From Prevotella sp. UBA6994 (GTDB taxonomy: Bacteria > Bacteroidota > Bacteroidia > Bacteroidales > Bacteroidaceae): a DNA stretch of 53,883 bases. The notes beneath the pieces are model-generated. The model made no database searches. It saw nothing but the letters and a program-made list of their open reading frames with translations, and was not told where the DNA came from. The first letter of the stretch is position 1, and each line of letters opens with the position of its first letter. Where the stretch lies: NCBI GenBank assembly GCA_002449845.1, contig DJXW01000012.1:1-53883 (forward strand). Direction: 5' to 3'. Position numbers and translations under genes: made by a program. Shown here piece after piece: positions 34,177 through 43,308 of this stretch.

Positions 34177-35325
34177 TTAAATCTTCTTGACAAAGCACCT
34201 ACGGCGTTTATGCAGTTCAGTATTGAAATATTGCCATTGGCTTTGTACGTTTTCGTTGGTTTCCATTTCCACTTGGCTCTCCCCCCACTCGATTCCGTAC
34301 TTGTTGTACCACGGAATCAAATCGTAGAACATGAGAGCGTTTACTCCCTTGCTGCGGTATTCGGGCAATACGCCAATCATCATCAAATCGACAATGTTGG
34401 TCTTATGGAATTTCAAGGCACGTATCACATGCCACCATCCAAAAGGCAACAATCTACCTCTTCGGCATTTCTGCAAAGCCTTGGAAAGTGATGGAATGGT
34501 AATGCCCACACCCACCAGCTTGTGCTCATCTGTGCTCCAGTCTTCGATAATGGGGATGAGGTTGAGATCTACCGCAGGGAAATACATGTTAACGTATTGG
34601 TCTATCTGCTTATCGGAGAGTTGGGAGAAGCCATACAAATCCTTAAACGTCTCGTTAATCAAATAAAACAACTTGTGGCCTAATCCTTCCTCAAAGACTT
34701 CTTTCTTGGTAGGTTTCCGAACATGCAAGTTGTATCGTTTCATGATCATCTGCGAAATCTTCGACATTTTCTCAGGTACCTTTTCTGGCACGTATATCTT
34801 AAATTCCACATAGTCATTGTCTTTCTCGTAACCTCCCCATTTTGCCACATGTTCCGGGTAATAGGGATAATTGTATATCGTTGCCATCGTGCCCAACTGG
34901 TCGAAGCCCCACGTGAGCATTCCCTCTGGGTCGAAATCAGTAAAGCCCAACGGACCAACAACCTCTGTCATACCGTTGTGCTTGCCATAATCCTCCACGG
35001 CTTTCATCAGGGCACTACTAACCTCTAAGTCGTCTATAAAGTCAATCCATCCGAAACGCACACTCTTGCGATTCCAGATTTCATTGGCACGGTGGTTAAT
35101 GATAGCGGCAACCCTCCCTACGACGCGCCCATCCTTACGAGCCAAGTAATATTCTGCCTCACAAAATTCAAATGCGGCATTCTTATCCTTGCTCAACGTA
35201 TTCATATCATCACTGAAGAGACTGGGTACGTCGTATTTGTTGCCTTTATACAAATCATAATGGAAATTGATGAAAGTTTTCAAATCTTTCTTCGTCTCCA
35301 CTTTCGTAACTACTACTGATGACAT
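34177..35325 (-). CDS. GNAT-like N-acyltransferase, Bacteroidetes-specific
   Basis: A 382-residue protein of the GNAT-fold family common in Bacteroidetes. The N-terminal VETKKDLKTFINFHYDLYKGN and mid VVGPLGFTDFDPEGML are characteristic. The second GNAT-like half includes LMMIGVLPEYRSKGVNALMFYD, with an acetyl-CoA-loop-like motif. The substrate is unknown. A CAAATATA (35352-35359), i.e. TATATTTG on its strand, is a likely -7 box. It is the first gene of the probable operon with parE. Confidence 0.8.
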   Translation of the reverse strand: MSSVVVTKVETKKDLKTFINFHYDLYKGNKYDVPSLFSDDMNTLSKDKNAAFEFCEAEYYLARKDGRVVGRVAAIINHRANEIWNRKSVRFGWIDFIDDLEVSSALMKAVEDYGKHNGMTEVVGPLGFTDFDPEGMLTWGFDQLGTMATIYNYPYYPEHVAKWGGYEKDNDYVEFKIYVPEKVPEKMSKISQMIMKRYNLHVRKPTKKEVFEEGLGHKLFYLINETFKDLYGFSQLSDKQIDQYVNMYFPAVDLNLIPIIEDWSTDEHKLVGVGITIPSLSKALQKCRRGRLLPFGWWHVIRALKFHKTNIVDLMMIGVLPEYRSKGVNALMFYDLIPWYNKYGIEWGESQVEMETNENVQSQWQYFNTELHKRRRCFVKKI

Positions 35326-35522
35326 TCTAAATTAATTATGTAATCAAAGTGCAAATATACTCATTTTTATTAAAAAAATCTTTTCATCTTGGCATTTTAT
35401 GACTGAAAATCCACTTTCTGAAAGTATTTTTATCAAAAAAAGACAAATTTAATTGGTTTTATGATTTTTTTTGCTTTTCTTTGCAAAATAAAACAATAAC
35501 AAGTATAAGAAAAATGATATTT

Positions 35523-36647
35523 ATGAAAACCAAAAGACTACTAACAGCTATTGTCATGATGATGATAGTTAGTGCCGTTTCGGCCCAGGAAATCTTAAAG
35601 TCGTATTCATTCGTTGAGGCACAAGGTGGTGTTCAACTCACTTCCACGAATGCGCCTATGGACAAGCTCATTACACCTACAGCTGGCTTCTCATTTGGTC
35701 ACTACTTCTTTCCTGCTGTTGGATTGCGTTTACATGCTAACGCTTGGCAATCAAAGAGCGGAATTAAAATTTCAAACGAGAATCAGTACTACAAGTGGAA
35801 ATACGTAACTACTGATTTGGACTTGCTGGTTAACTTGACCAACTTGTTCAGCAAGAACCACAATTATTCTCACCCACTGAATGTAATCTTGATTGGTGGT
35901 TTCGGATTGACCAACGCATGGGACAACGACGAACTGAAAGACTTGATGGTAGCCAACAAGTTGGACATGCCATTGGTTTGGGACAAGAATCGCTTGAGCC
36001 ATAACATTCGCGCAGGCTTGAGACTGGAAACCAACGTGACCAAGCCTTTGGGAGTATCTCTTGAAGTGAATGCCAACAGCTTGACAGACCGTTTCAACTC
36101 AAAACTAAACAACAGCGACGATTGGATGTTTACTGCTATGTTGGGTATTAGCTACCGTTTCGGCCACAAGTATAAGACTTGCAAGAAGCCAGAGCCTGTA
36201 GTAGCACCTGAACCAGTGGTAGAGCCAGAGCCTGTAGTAGTAGAAGAACCAAAACCCGTTGTAAAGCCCGAACCCAAACCAGAGCCCAAGCCTGTTACGG
36301 TTAACGAGTCATTGCACGAGGAGATTTTCTACGTAATCTGCAAGTCTGATCCCGTAGGAACAGAAGCTCAACTCCAACGCATCAAGAAGTTCATGGAGCG
36401 CAATCCCGATGCTAAGTTGCAAGTCGTAGGTTATGCTGACAAGGGTACAGGTAATGCAAAGGTTAACTTGATGTACTCACAACGCCGTGCTGACAATTGC
36501 AAGAAGACATTGGTAGAGAAATGTGGCATTGATGCTTCTCGCATTACCGCAACAGCCAAGGGTGACACCGTTCAACCATTCAATGAGAACGACAAGAACC
36601 GTTGCGTGATTATCGATGGCAAGGGTAGTCATCAAGAAATGAAATAA
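35523..36647 (+). CDS. OmpA-family outer membrane protein
   Basis: A 374-residue outer membrane protein: signal peptide (residues 1-22, MKTKRLLTAIVMMMIVSAVSAQ), an N-terminal beta-barrel-like domain (about 25-215), a Pro/Glu/Val/Lys-rich hinge (about 220-265, repeats of PEPVV), and a C-terminal OmpA-like peptidoglycan-binding domain (about 275-374, LQVVGYADKGTGNAKVN... SQRRADNCKK... NRCVIID). It links outer membrane and cell wall. ATG 35523 is chosen because it begins the signal peptide; the longer frame from 35481 lacks one at its start. Confidence 0.9.
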   Translation: MKTKRLLTAIVMMMIVSAVSAQEILKSYSFVEAQGGVQLTSTNAPMDKLITPTAGFSFGHYFFPAVGLRLHANAWQSKSGIKISNENQYYKWKYVTTDLDLLVNLTNLFSKNHNYSHPLNVILIGGFGLTNAWDNDELKDLMVANKLDMPLVWDKNRLSHNIRAGLRLETNVTKPLGVSLEVNANSLTDRFNSKLNNSDDWMFTAMLGISYRFGHKYKTCKKPEPVVAPEPVVEPEPVVVEEPKPVVKPEPKPEPKPVTVNESLHEEIFYVICKSDPVGTEAQLQRIKKFMERNPDAKLQVVGYADKGTGNAKVNLMYSQRRADNCKKTLVEKCGIDASRITATAKGDTVQPFNENDKNRCVIIDGKGSHQEMK

Positions 36648-36671
36648 ACAACAATAACTATCCTAATAATC

Positions 36672-36705
36672 AATCCCCTTTTCTATCCATTTAGGAAAGG
36701 GGATT
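36672..36705 (+). terminator. Terminator of the ompA-family gene
   Basis: AATCCCCTTT (36672-36681) and AAAGGGGATT (36696-36705) form a perfect 10-bp stem followed by ATTTTGT. Confidence 0.85.
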
Positions 36706-36873
36706 ATTTTGTACACTATTCAATTGTCATGAAAAAGTGATAAAAAGGGCTCTCCAGTTTGCGATATTTTTCACCAACTCTTCCCTTGACCTAAAAAATG
36801 GCGATTTTCGAATAATTTCTTAATTGATTGATTATTAATGTATTGCAAAAACCACTGAATATATATGCACTCA

Positions 36874-37016
36874 AAACTGATTGTTTATGCAGAAAACACG
36901 GTTGTTTTTGGCTCTCATAACATATTCTGTTAGCTCGCTAACATACATAGTTACGCCCGTAACATACATAGTTATGACGATAACTATATATTTTACGAGT
37001 AAAAACATGATGTTTT
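36874..37016. repeat. Array of consecutive short palindromes, partly at 21-bp spacing
   Basis: Three 14-mers of form GTTA-N6-TAAC lie at 36929-36942 (GTTAGCTCGCTAAC), 36950-36963 (GTTACGCCCGTAAC) and 36971-36984 (GTTATGACGATAAC), separated by the same 7-base spacer ATACATA. They are followed by TTTTACGAGTAAAA (36991-37004) and AAAACATGATGTTTT (37002-37016), and preceded by AAAACACGGTTGTTTT (36893-36908) and AAACtgattGTTT (36874-36886). Core bases change in a compensating way, keeping each unit palindromic. Confidence 0.8.
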
Positions 37017-37149
37017 ATGATGTGTAATCATCCATTTGGCTTCTGTCATTTCTCTTTTGATTTTTTTGAGAGAAATTATTTGTCCGAGTTTTTCGTATAT
37101 TAATTGAAGATTCCCCCTATGAATAATCGATTGTTCCAAACAATTGAAA

Positions 37150-38367
37150 CTACAATTGGCAAATGAGCAGACGATGATCTGTCTGTCCAACGGTAGTGGC
37201 AAATATGTACGTATTCCCACCATCACGAAGTTTCAACTTCTTTCTCAGTTCTTGAACGGAAAGGGGAAAGTTACGAGTAGTAATATTGGCTTGTGAAATG
37301 CCATGAAGGCAAGTTTTCAACTCTTTCTTGTTCATGGATGAAATGGCGGATATTCTAAATTTCCTACCAGGAAAAGCATCTATCAATTGAGAGGACACGA
37401 ATAGATGTGAGTTGGAACCAACTGACTCCACACCATATCGTTGGCAAATCAAACCAAAGCATTTTGCCTTCATGATAGAAGCATTTGGCTCATATAGATA
37501 TAATCCTTCAGACAACTGTTCTGCAATAGGCACTGGGGTGGTATCGTGAAAGGGGAAAGAAAAAGAAATATCATCATTCACGCAAAAAACACGAGTTTCA
37601 TCTGCTTGTTTTGACAATACAACCAACAACTCCTTGCACTCATTGGCAACAGATACCACGTGTACCTCATGAACATGGTTGTTACCAAGAGCCTCTACGG
37701 TGGCGGCAATGTCTAACATGGGAGATAACTTCAAGACCACATAGTCGGCCTTTTCCAACAATTCTTGCAGGATAGACAATACGTCGGGCGTACAATCAGA
37801 TATGGCAAAAGTACGAGCTCCATGAGCATCACGACGTGCAGGATCAAGAAACAACACACTTGTATGAGATAATTGACGCAGATAATCTACTCCATTCCCA
37901 TTGATCATACGGGCTTCGCCTAACCCCATGACTGAAAGATTATGGCGCACAATGTCACATAAGCCATCTTGTTGCTCCACACAAGCCATTCTATCGGCGG
38001 AGATACCAGCATCCATCAACGATTTCGCCATCATCGTAAAGTCCACTCCAAACCCAGCCGTTAAATCTACTAATACAAATGGGGTAGTTGGTAAGGAATT
38101 GGAAAGCTTACTACAAACCAAATCCCTTACCAACCGAGCCTTATACTTCGCTGTTCGTTCCGAGGAACATTGTTCCAAGGATAAATGCGGAGGATAGATG
38201 ATGTCTTCGTTAGCTGCCCACGACGGAATTTTTAGCCTTGCCTTTTGCCTTCCTGCTATCTGGTCAAGTGCATAGTTCATATCCACGTCAGGAAACTTGT
38301 CTTTTTGCAACGCCAAATTTCTAACGTCATCATTGGCATGTTGGAGGATAAAGGTTTTTGTATTCAT
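37150..38367 (-). CDS. THUMP-like domain class I SAM-dependent methyltransferase
   Basis: A 405-residue protein of the Bacteroidetes THUMP-like/PG_1098-type family. The SAM-binding motif is FVLVDLTAGFGVDFTMMAKSL (split: VDLTAGFGVDF), and VLFLDPARRDAHG follows as motif IV-like sequence. A C-terminal ferredoxin-like THUMP-like part (about 330-405) would bind RNA. It probably modifies tRNA or rRNA; the target is unknown. ATG 38367 is chosen over an upstream in-frame ATG at 38442, as the family begins MNTKTF-like and a CAAAGATA -7 box (38399-38406) lies between. Confidence 0.8.
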   Translation of the reverse strand: MNTKTFILQHANDDVRNLALQKDKFPDVDMNYALDQIAGRQKARLKIPSWAANEDIIYPPHLSLEQCSSERTAKYKARLVRDLVCSKLSNSLPTTPFVLVDLTAGFGVDFTMMAKSLMDAGISADRMACVEQQDGLCDIVRHNLSVMGLGEARMINGNGVDYLRQLSHTSVLFLDPARRDAHGARTFAISDCTPDVLSILQELLEKADYVVLKLSPMLDIAATVEALGNNHVHEVHVVSVANECKELLVVLSKQADETRVFCVNDDISFSFPFHDTTPVPIAEQLSEGLYLYEPNASIMKAKCFGLICQRYGVESVGSNSHLFVSSQLIDAFPGRKFRISAISSMNKKELKTCLHGISQANITTRNFPLSVQELRKKLKLRDGGNTYIFATTVGQTDHRLLICQL

Positions 38368-38450
38368 CGCTTTCTCCATATCGGTGTTAATTCGCCTACA
38401 AAGATAGCGATTTTCCATGAAACCCCATCCATTATCACCCACCTATCTTC

Positions 38451-38621
38451 CTATTCCTCCCATACATTTACGTTCCACGTAACATCTTCGGCATCATCTT
38501 CCATAAAGCCCCCTTTAGATAATTGTTCGTCACTACTGAATCGCTCATACTTGGACAGACAAACAACCTGACTGCATTTCATCTCAAAACACTTAATAAC
38601 GGGGCAGACGTATGTCTTCAT
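38451..38621 (-). CDS. Small cysteine-rich Prevotella-type peptide gene
   Basis: A 56-residue frame beginning MKTYVCPVIKCFEMKCSQVVC and ending WNVNVWEE, with Cys at positions 6, 11, 16 and 21. The MKxYV start, central Ser/Asp/Gly-rich part and aromatic-acidic end match a group of tiny Bacteroidales proteins of unknown function. It begins 10 bases after the stop of the secreted protein at 38632-40401 on the same strand, so it is probably co-transcribed. The remaining 38368-38450 is promoter sequence of the methyltransferase gene. Confidence 0.6.
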   Translation of the reverse strand: MKTYVCPVIKCFEMKCSQVVCLSKYERFSSDEQLSKGGFMEDDAEDVTWNVNVWEE

Positions 38622-38631
38622 GCTCTTCACG

Positions 38632-40401
38632 TTACCGAACAACCATCTTTTTGCCATTGACGATATATATGCCTTTAGGCAAGTCTGTGCCATGCACACG
38701 CTGACCTCCAAGGGTATATACATCTTGGTGGATTGAGGAAGAAGAATTAGGTATTGCCTCTACCCCACTCGTCCAATCGAATGCGAAGCCTTTGCAAGAC
38801 ACTGACGTGGGAGCAACTAAATAAGCCTTGTGTGCTTTGCTGATGAATGCCTCACCGTTCTCTGCTCCCCAATAAAAACCGATGTTTTCGCCTTCGAATG
38901 TAGATAACTTATAGTAATATCCGTCTCCTACGGTAAGTGCATCCTCATCAAATCCTTTCAACATATTATCAGGATCTCCCTCACCATTCATTTCCGTCAC
39001 CTCAAGTAAATAATTACCCTTGTTTCCTTGGAACACCACACCCGTTGATGCAGGTATCACTTGTCCTGGAAGATAAGTCTTGCTCGCCAGCAATTGATCA
39101 TTTACCACATGGTACGTTCTTGCAGTAAGTCCAGAGGGAACGATGAAAGCCTTGTCGCTATAATATAAAGTGGCAAAGCCCAGGTCGCTGACCGAGAAAT
39201 CAATATACTCACCGGATGTGTTTGATATTTCCGTCTTGCGGTATAACTGTATTTTCCTATCAGAGGTTGACGGAGCATTATAATAGCAAGAGAATCGCAA
39301 CGTTCCACCATAATATTGGAAATAGCTATTGGTTCTACCTCCACCCTGGAATTTAATCTCCGCATTCCCGTCTTTGATGCTGATGCTTGCTTTTGAATAA
39401 TTACCCTCTTTCTTTGTACTCGTTTTTACGTAATTATTACTTGTTTGATTGGCATACAGATAACCTGTGGATGTGAGCAGATACCATAGCTTGCTTGTCT
39501 TTTCCAAAGTTACTTCATCTACATCATCCGATGGATTCACTATCTTATCGCCCGCAATAGTCACGTCAACCGCATAGCGATAATTGCCAGCATCTTTTCC
39601 CATTGCCTTGGATGCGTCCTCGTTGACAACGAGGAATACGTCACCATCATGAAGTGTAGAGCCATCCGTTACTTTTACATACTCGTATTGGGTGCTTTCT
39701 ACTTGGATGGTATAAGTGGCTTCTGCTATTTCACTTGAAACGCCAAACATGACCGCAATGGCTCGAATTGTCATGTCATGATCGATGGTAACAGATGTAC
39801 CTTCATTACTTGACGTTGTAGGAACAGAGCCATCGGTAGTGTAATAAATACTTGCTCCCACCACATTAGACGATATTTCCACATTCGTACCTTTCTTCAC
39901 CATTCCCTCGATACTGAAAGTGGGCGGTGCAGGTTGGTCGAAAGTGGTGGTTTCATCATATACTACCGTGATGGAATTAAGCTTCCTCAACGTGGAATTG
40001 ACATTCTGATTCACATCCAATGAATAGATGAGTCCCCCATTACAAGTCCAAGTCAATACGTTGCTTGTGTAAGTGCATTCCCCAACTGAAATTGTTTGCG
40101 GAGAGAGTCGCGTGTCATTGGTAGGACTGGAGAAGACCACACTCTTAATGGGATGACCATTGGCAGTAATATTCAATGTATTACCATTATATAGATACGC
40201 AAACGTACCGTCTGTCCTGGGTTTGTATCTGGCATCATTCCTTTCAAAGAGTAGTTTCACCTCCCCAGACTCAAGTGTGGTCAAACTGCTAATCACCTCA
40301 TCATTCTTGAAGTTAAAAATCACTTTCGTATCTGCCCAAACAGACACGCATCCAGCTATTGACAACAATAGCAACAAAATGTGTAATCTTGTTGTTTTCA
40401 T
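38632..40401 (-). CDS. Secreted protein with chitobiase-type Ig domain
   Basis: A 589-residue exported protein: signal peptide (1-23, ending VWA), an N-terminal beta-rich region (about 25-145), a chitobiase/beta-hexosaminidase C-terminal-like domain (about 155-230, GASIYYTTDGSVPTTSS), an unknown central part (about 235-390), a further beta-rich part (about 390-550), and the sorting tail DVYTLGGQRVHGTDLPKGIYIV...KKMVVR. No catalytic domain is recognised; the CHB_HEX fold usually accompanies glycan-active proteins. A CAAAATTA (40436-40443) upstream is a possible -7 box on its strand. Confidence 0.75.
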   Translation of the reverse strand: MKTTRLHILLLLLSIAGCVSVWADTKVIFNFKNDEVISSLTTLESGEVKLLFERNDARYKPRTDGTFAYLYNGNTLNITANGHPIKSVVFSSPTNDTRLSPQTISVGECTYTSNVLTWTCNGGLIYSLDVNQNVNSTLRKLNSITVVYDETTTFDQPAPPTFSIEGMVKKGTNVEISSNVVGASIYYTTDGSVPTTSSNEGTSVTIDHDMTIRAIAVMFGVSSEIAEATYTIQVESTQYEYVKVTDGSTLHDGDVFLVVNEDASKAMGKDAGNYRYAVDVTIAGDKIVNPSDDVDEVTLEKTSKLWYLLTSTGYLYANQTSNNYVKTSTKKEGNYSKASISIKDGNAEIKFQGGGRTNSYFQYYGGTLRFSCYYNAPSTSDRKIQLYRKTEISNTSGEYIDFSVSDLGFATLYYSDKAFIVPSGLTARTYHVVNDQLLASKTYLPGQVIPASTGVVFQGNKGNYLLEVTEMNGEGDPDNMLKGFDEDALTVGDGYYYKLSTFEGENIGFYWGAENGEAFISKAHKAYLVAPTSVSCKGFAFDWTSGVEAIPNSSSSIHQDVYTLGGQRVHGTDLPKGIYIVNGKKMVVR

Positions 40402-40607
40402 AGTTTTAAAATTTAAAAGTTAAAAAGTTCCGTGTCAAAATTAAACATTTCACATCACACAAACTTGATATAAGTCAAAGAAATCAATATTCTAAACTAA
40501 ATTCTTGATTTAAATCAATGCTTTTTCTTGGTTAACATCCTTTTTTGATGGGTTACATTATTTGGAAAATTACGTCTATAATGAAACAATATCAAAAAGA
40601 CAAAACC

Positions 40608-41582
40608 ATGAAAAAGTTATTGGGAATCATTACTGTCCTTTTCATCAGTGCCATGATTGGAAACGCCGCCAACAACGTAGAAAACGTGAAATACAACTTT
40701 ATAGTCGCTACCGACGGCTCAGGCAATTATACCACCGTACAAGCCGCCATCAATGCCGTACCCGACTTCCGCAAGGCTGGTCCTACTCGCATCTTCATCA
40801 AGAAGGGTGTGTATAAAGAGAAAATCATCATCGCTGAAACCAAGCAGGCTGTTGAACTCTATGGCGAAGAAGGTACAGTGATTACAAACGACGACTATGC
40901 CAATAAGCCCAACATCTTTGGAGAAAACAAAGGAACAAGTGGGTCTTCCACCATTTACATCTTTGGAAACGACTTCGTGGCAGAGAACATCACATTTGAA
41001 AACTCAGCAGGTCCCGTAGGACAAGCCGTAGCCGTGCAAATCGGCGGAGACCGTGCCGTATTCCGCCATTGCCGCTTCCTCGGATTCCAAGATACATTAT
41101 ATACTTACGGAGAAAACACCCGTGAATATTTTGAGGATTGCTACATCGAAGGAACCATAGATTTCATCTTCGGCAAAGCCACTGCCGTGTTCTCTCACTG
41201 CCATATTCATAGCAAGTCAAAAGGCTACGTCACTGCTCCTGCCACTCCACAAGGAGTAACTTACGGATATGTATTTTACGATTGCAAACTTACTGCCGAC
41301 AAATCCGTAGCTCCCGCCTCTGTCTATCTATCTCGTCCTTGGCGACCATACGGACAAACGGTTTACATCCGTTGCCACATGGACTCGCACATCAAACCAG
41401 AGGGATGGAACAACTGGGGAAAAACCTCTAACGAGCAAACTGCCTATTATGCGGAATATCAAAGCACTGGAGATGGTGCGGACCCAAGTAAACGTGTGGC
41501 TTGGTCACACCAACTTACTGACATCAGCAAATACGACATCAAGCAAATTCTTGCTGGAAATGATGGCTGGAATCCGCTTTGA
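40608..41582 (+). CDS. Pectinesterase (carbohydrate esterase family 8)
   Basis: A 324-residue exported pectin methylesterase that removes methyl groups from homogalacturonan, releasing methanol. Signal peptide at 1-21. The right-handed beta-helix and catalytic residues are visible: Gln in GQAVAVQ, Asp in GFQDTLY, Asp in GTIDFIFGKA, and Arg in LSRPWRPYGQ. ATG 40608 is chosen as the start of the signal peptide; upstream in-frame ATGs (40545, 40548, 40581) give a non-signal N terminus. It supports pectin use by this organism. Confidence 0.93.
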   Translation: MKKLLGIITVLFISAMIGNAANNVENVKYNFIVATDGSGNYTTVQAAINAVPDFRKAGPTRIFIKKGVYKEKIIIAETKQAVELYGEEGTVITNDDYANKPNIFGENKGTSGSSTIYIFGNDFVAENITFENSAGPVGQAVAVQIGGDRAVFRHCRFLGFQDTLYTYGENTREYFEDCYIEGTIDFIFGKATAVFSHCHIHSKSKGYVTAPATPQGVTYGYVFYDCKLTADKSVAPASVYLSRPWRPYGQTVYIRCHMDSHIKPEGWNNWGKTSNEQTAYYAEYQSTGDGADPSKRVAWSHQLTDISKYDIKQILAGNDGWNPL

Positions 41583-41612
41583 ATTTAGATGCATATAAAA
41601 TATTCAAATATC

Positions 41613-41987
41613 ATGAAACTATTAGGAAACATCATTTGGGTAGTCTTTGGTGGATTATTCATGTCCATCGGCTATCTTATTTCAGGATTGGCTTTGATGC
41701 TTACTATCGTGGGCATTCCATTCGGATGGCAAGTAATCAAGTTAGGGTTGCTGGCACTATGGCCATTTGGCAAGGAGGTGAAGAACGGAAACCAAGTTGC
41801 AGGATGCTTGAGTACGGTGATGAATCTGATTTGGATTTTCATCGGAGGTATTTGGATTGCTCTCGGTCATGCTATTTTCGGAGCAATATTCTATATCACC
41901 ATCATCGGTATTCCATTCGGTAAGCAGCATTTCAAGCTCGCCCATATTGCCTTGACACCCTTTGGTCGTAAAATCGTTAATCATTAA
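41613..41987 (+). CDS. YccF-domain inner membrane protein
   Basis: A 124-residue protein with two YccF repeats: IVGIPFGWQVIKLGLLALWPFG and the parallel IIGIPFGKQHFKLAHIALTPFG (each given in part). Both are preceded by hydrophobic helices. YccF proteins are small membrane proteins of unknown function. It starts 30 bases after the pectinesterase and may share its transcript. ATG 41613 fits the family N terminus (MKLLGNIIWVVFGG). Confidence 0.88.
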   Translation: MKLLGNIIWVVFGGLFMSIGYLISGLALMLTIVGIPFGWQVIKLGLLALWPFGKEVKNGNQVAGCLSTVMNLIWIFIGGIWIALGHAIFGAIFYITIIGIPFGKQHFKLAHIALTPFGRKIVNH

Positions 41988-41997
41988 CGCTGAATGC

Positions 41998-42050
41998 GTC
42001 TTCGCTCAATAACCGAGAGTAGCGAGTACCCTCGATTACTGAGCGAAGAC
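41998..42050. terminator. Strong hairpin between convergent YccF and CE1 esterase genes
   Basis: An 11-bp perfect stem (GTCTTCGCTCA at 41998-42008, TGAGCGAAGAC at 42040-42050) extends inward through CGAG/CTCG pairs. No T-run follows on either side, so termination is likely but not certain. Confidence 0.55.
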
Positions 42051-42124
42051 TGCGTTGGGTCTCTTGCAGCAAAGATTTGCCAAATGCAATTCCCACAAAT
42101 ATTCTGAAAGAAGTCTTTGCTCAA

Positions 42125-43300
42125 TTACTTGAACAATTTTGGCAAAAACTGATTCAAGTAAATACGCCAATTGCGCCACTCATGCCCGCCATCTGTTTCC
42201 ACATACTCGTACTTGTACCCAGCTTGATCGAGACGCTGACGATATTCCACATTATCCCGATAGAGGAAATCTGTCTTGCCGATGGCAATGTAATAATATG
42301 GCGGATTGGCAAATTGCTGCGCCAACTTATCATCTAATTGTTGATAGATATATGCAAATTCTCCTTGAGGATTCTGACGATTGATAGCCGCAGAAAACAA
42401 TCCCACATACCCGAAGCAATCGGGATTGTTCACCGATATATACAATGAATGGAAACCGCCCATGGAAAGACCAGCCACGGCACGATGCGCCTTATCTGCC
42501 ATCGTACGATAATGGCTATCCACATATTTCACCACATCAGGAACGAAAGCTGCCTCTATAGCCCCATCCATCATACGCGGATTCATGAACGAGGGTTTAT
42601 ACATCGAGTTGGGATATTCTCCAGGTACAGCCTGTTGACCGCCATTCCCATTGGGCATTACCACAATCATGGGCTCAGCCTTTCCTTGTGCGATGAGGTT
42701 GTCGAGTATTTGCACGGCACGTCCCAATTCGCTCCAAGCATTCTCGTCTCCACCCGCACCATGCAGCAAATACAACACGGGATAGCGCTTTTGCTGATGG
42801 TCATCATAGCCAGCTGGCGTGTAAACCGTCATCCTACGACGTTCAAACCCCAACGTATGACTGGGATACCACACCTTGGAAACTGTTCCATGTGGAACCT
42901 CACGCACGAAATAATTGGCAGACAATTCGCCATCTATCAAGAAATAATTCTGGTAAGTGGCAATGTCACGCAGCATATACACATTGTTGGGGTCTGTCAT
43001 ACGCAAACCGTCAACGACGAATGTGTACGTATGCAACTCTGACCATAATTTGTCTGAAGTAACCGACCACAGTCCTTTCCCATCGTTTTGCATCTTCACC
43101 CCTTGTTGCGAGAGAAAACTACCTTGCAACACCACATCCTTGGCTTGGGGTGCATACAAACGGAATGTTACTGTACCGTCATTATTCACTTCGGGCGACT
43201 TGATATTACCCGTATTCATCATCACCGTTTCTTGTGCCATCATCGAAATAGCCGTCAGACACAAAGCAATCGTCATTAAAAATAATCTTTTCATCATCAT
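42125..43300 (-). CDS. Secreted CE1-type esterase with N-terminal starch-binding-like domain
   Basis: A 391-residue exported alpha/beta hydrolase: signal peptide (1-22), an N-terminal E-set/CBM48-like domain (about 28-105, VTFRLYAPQAKDVVLQGSF), and a C-terminal esterase-D/feruloyl-esterase domain (about 125-391). The oxyanion loop YLLHGAGGDENAW, nucleophile elbow GLSMGG and late His in DGGHEW are present. It would release acetyl or feruloyl groups from plant polysaccharides such as xylan. It starts 8 bases after the alkD-like gene on the same strand. Confidence 0.88.
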   Translation of the reverse strand: MMMKRLFLMTIALCLTAISMMAQETVMMNTGNIKSPEVNNDGTVTFRLYAPQAKDVVLQGSFLSQQGVKMQNDGKGLWSVTSDKLWSELHTYTFVVDGLRMTDPNNVYMLRDIATYQNYFLIDGELSANYFVREVPHGTVSKVWYPSHTLGFERRRMTVYTPAGYDDHQQKRYPVLYLLHGAGGDENAWSELGRAVQILDNLIAQGKAEPMIVVMPNGNGGQQAVPGEYPNSMYKPSFMNPRMMDGAIEAAFVPDVVKYVDSHYRTMADKAHRAVAGLSMGGFHSLYISVNNPDCFGYVGLFSAAINRQNPQGEFAYIYQQLDDKLAQQFANPPYYYIAIGKTDFLYRDNVEYRQRLDQAGYKYEYVETDGGHEWRNWRIYLNQFLPKLFK

Positions 43301-43308
43301 AATATGTT

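Larger units (their letters stand above)
36648..37149. other. 502-base gap between convergent genes, with a palindrome array
   Basis: No gene is visible. It holds the ompA terminator (36672-36705), AT-rich sequence, and a dense series of short palindromes at 36874-37016. Neighbouring genes converge on it, so it is not a promoter region for either. Confidence 0.7.
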
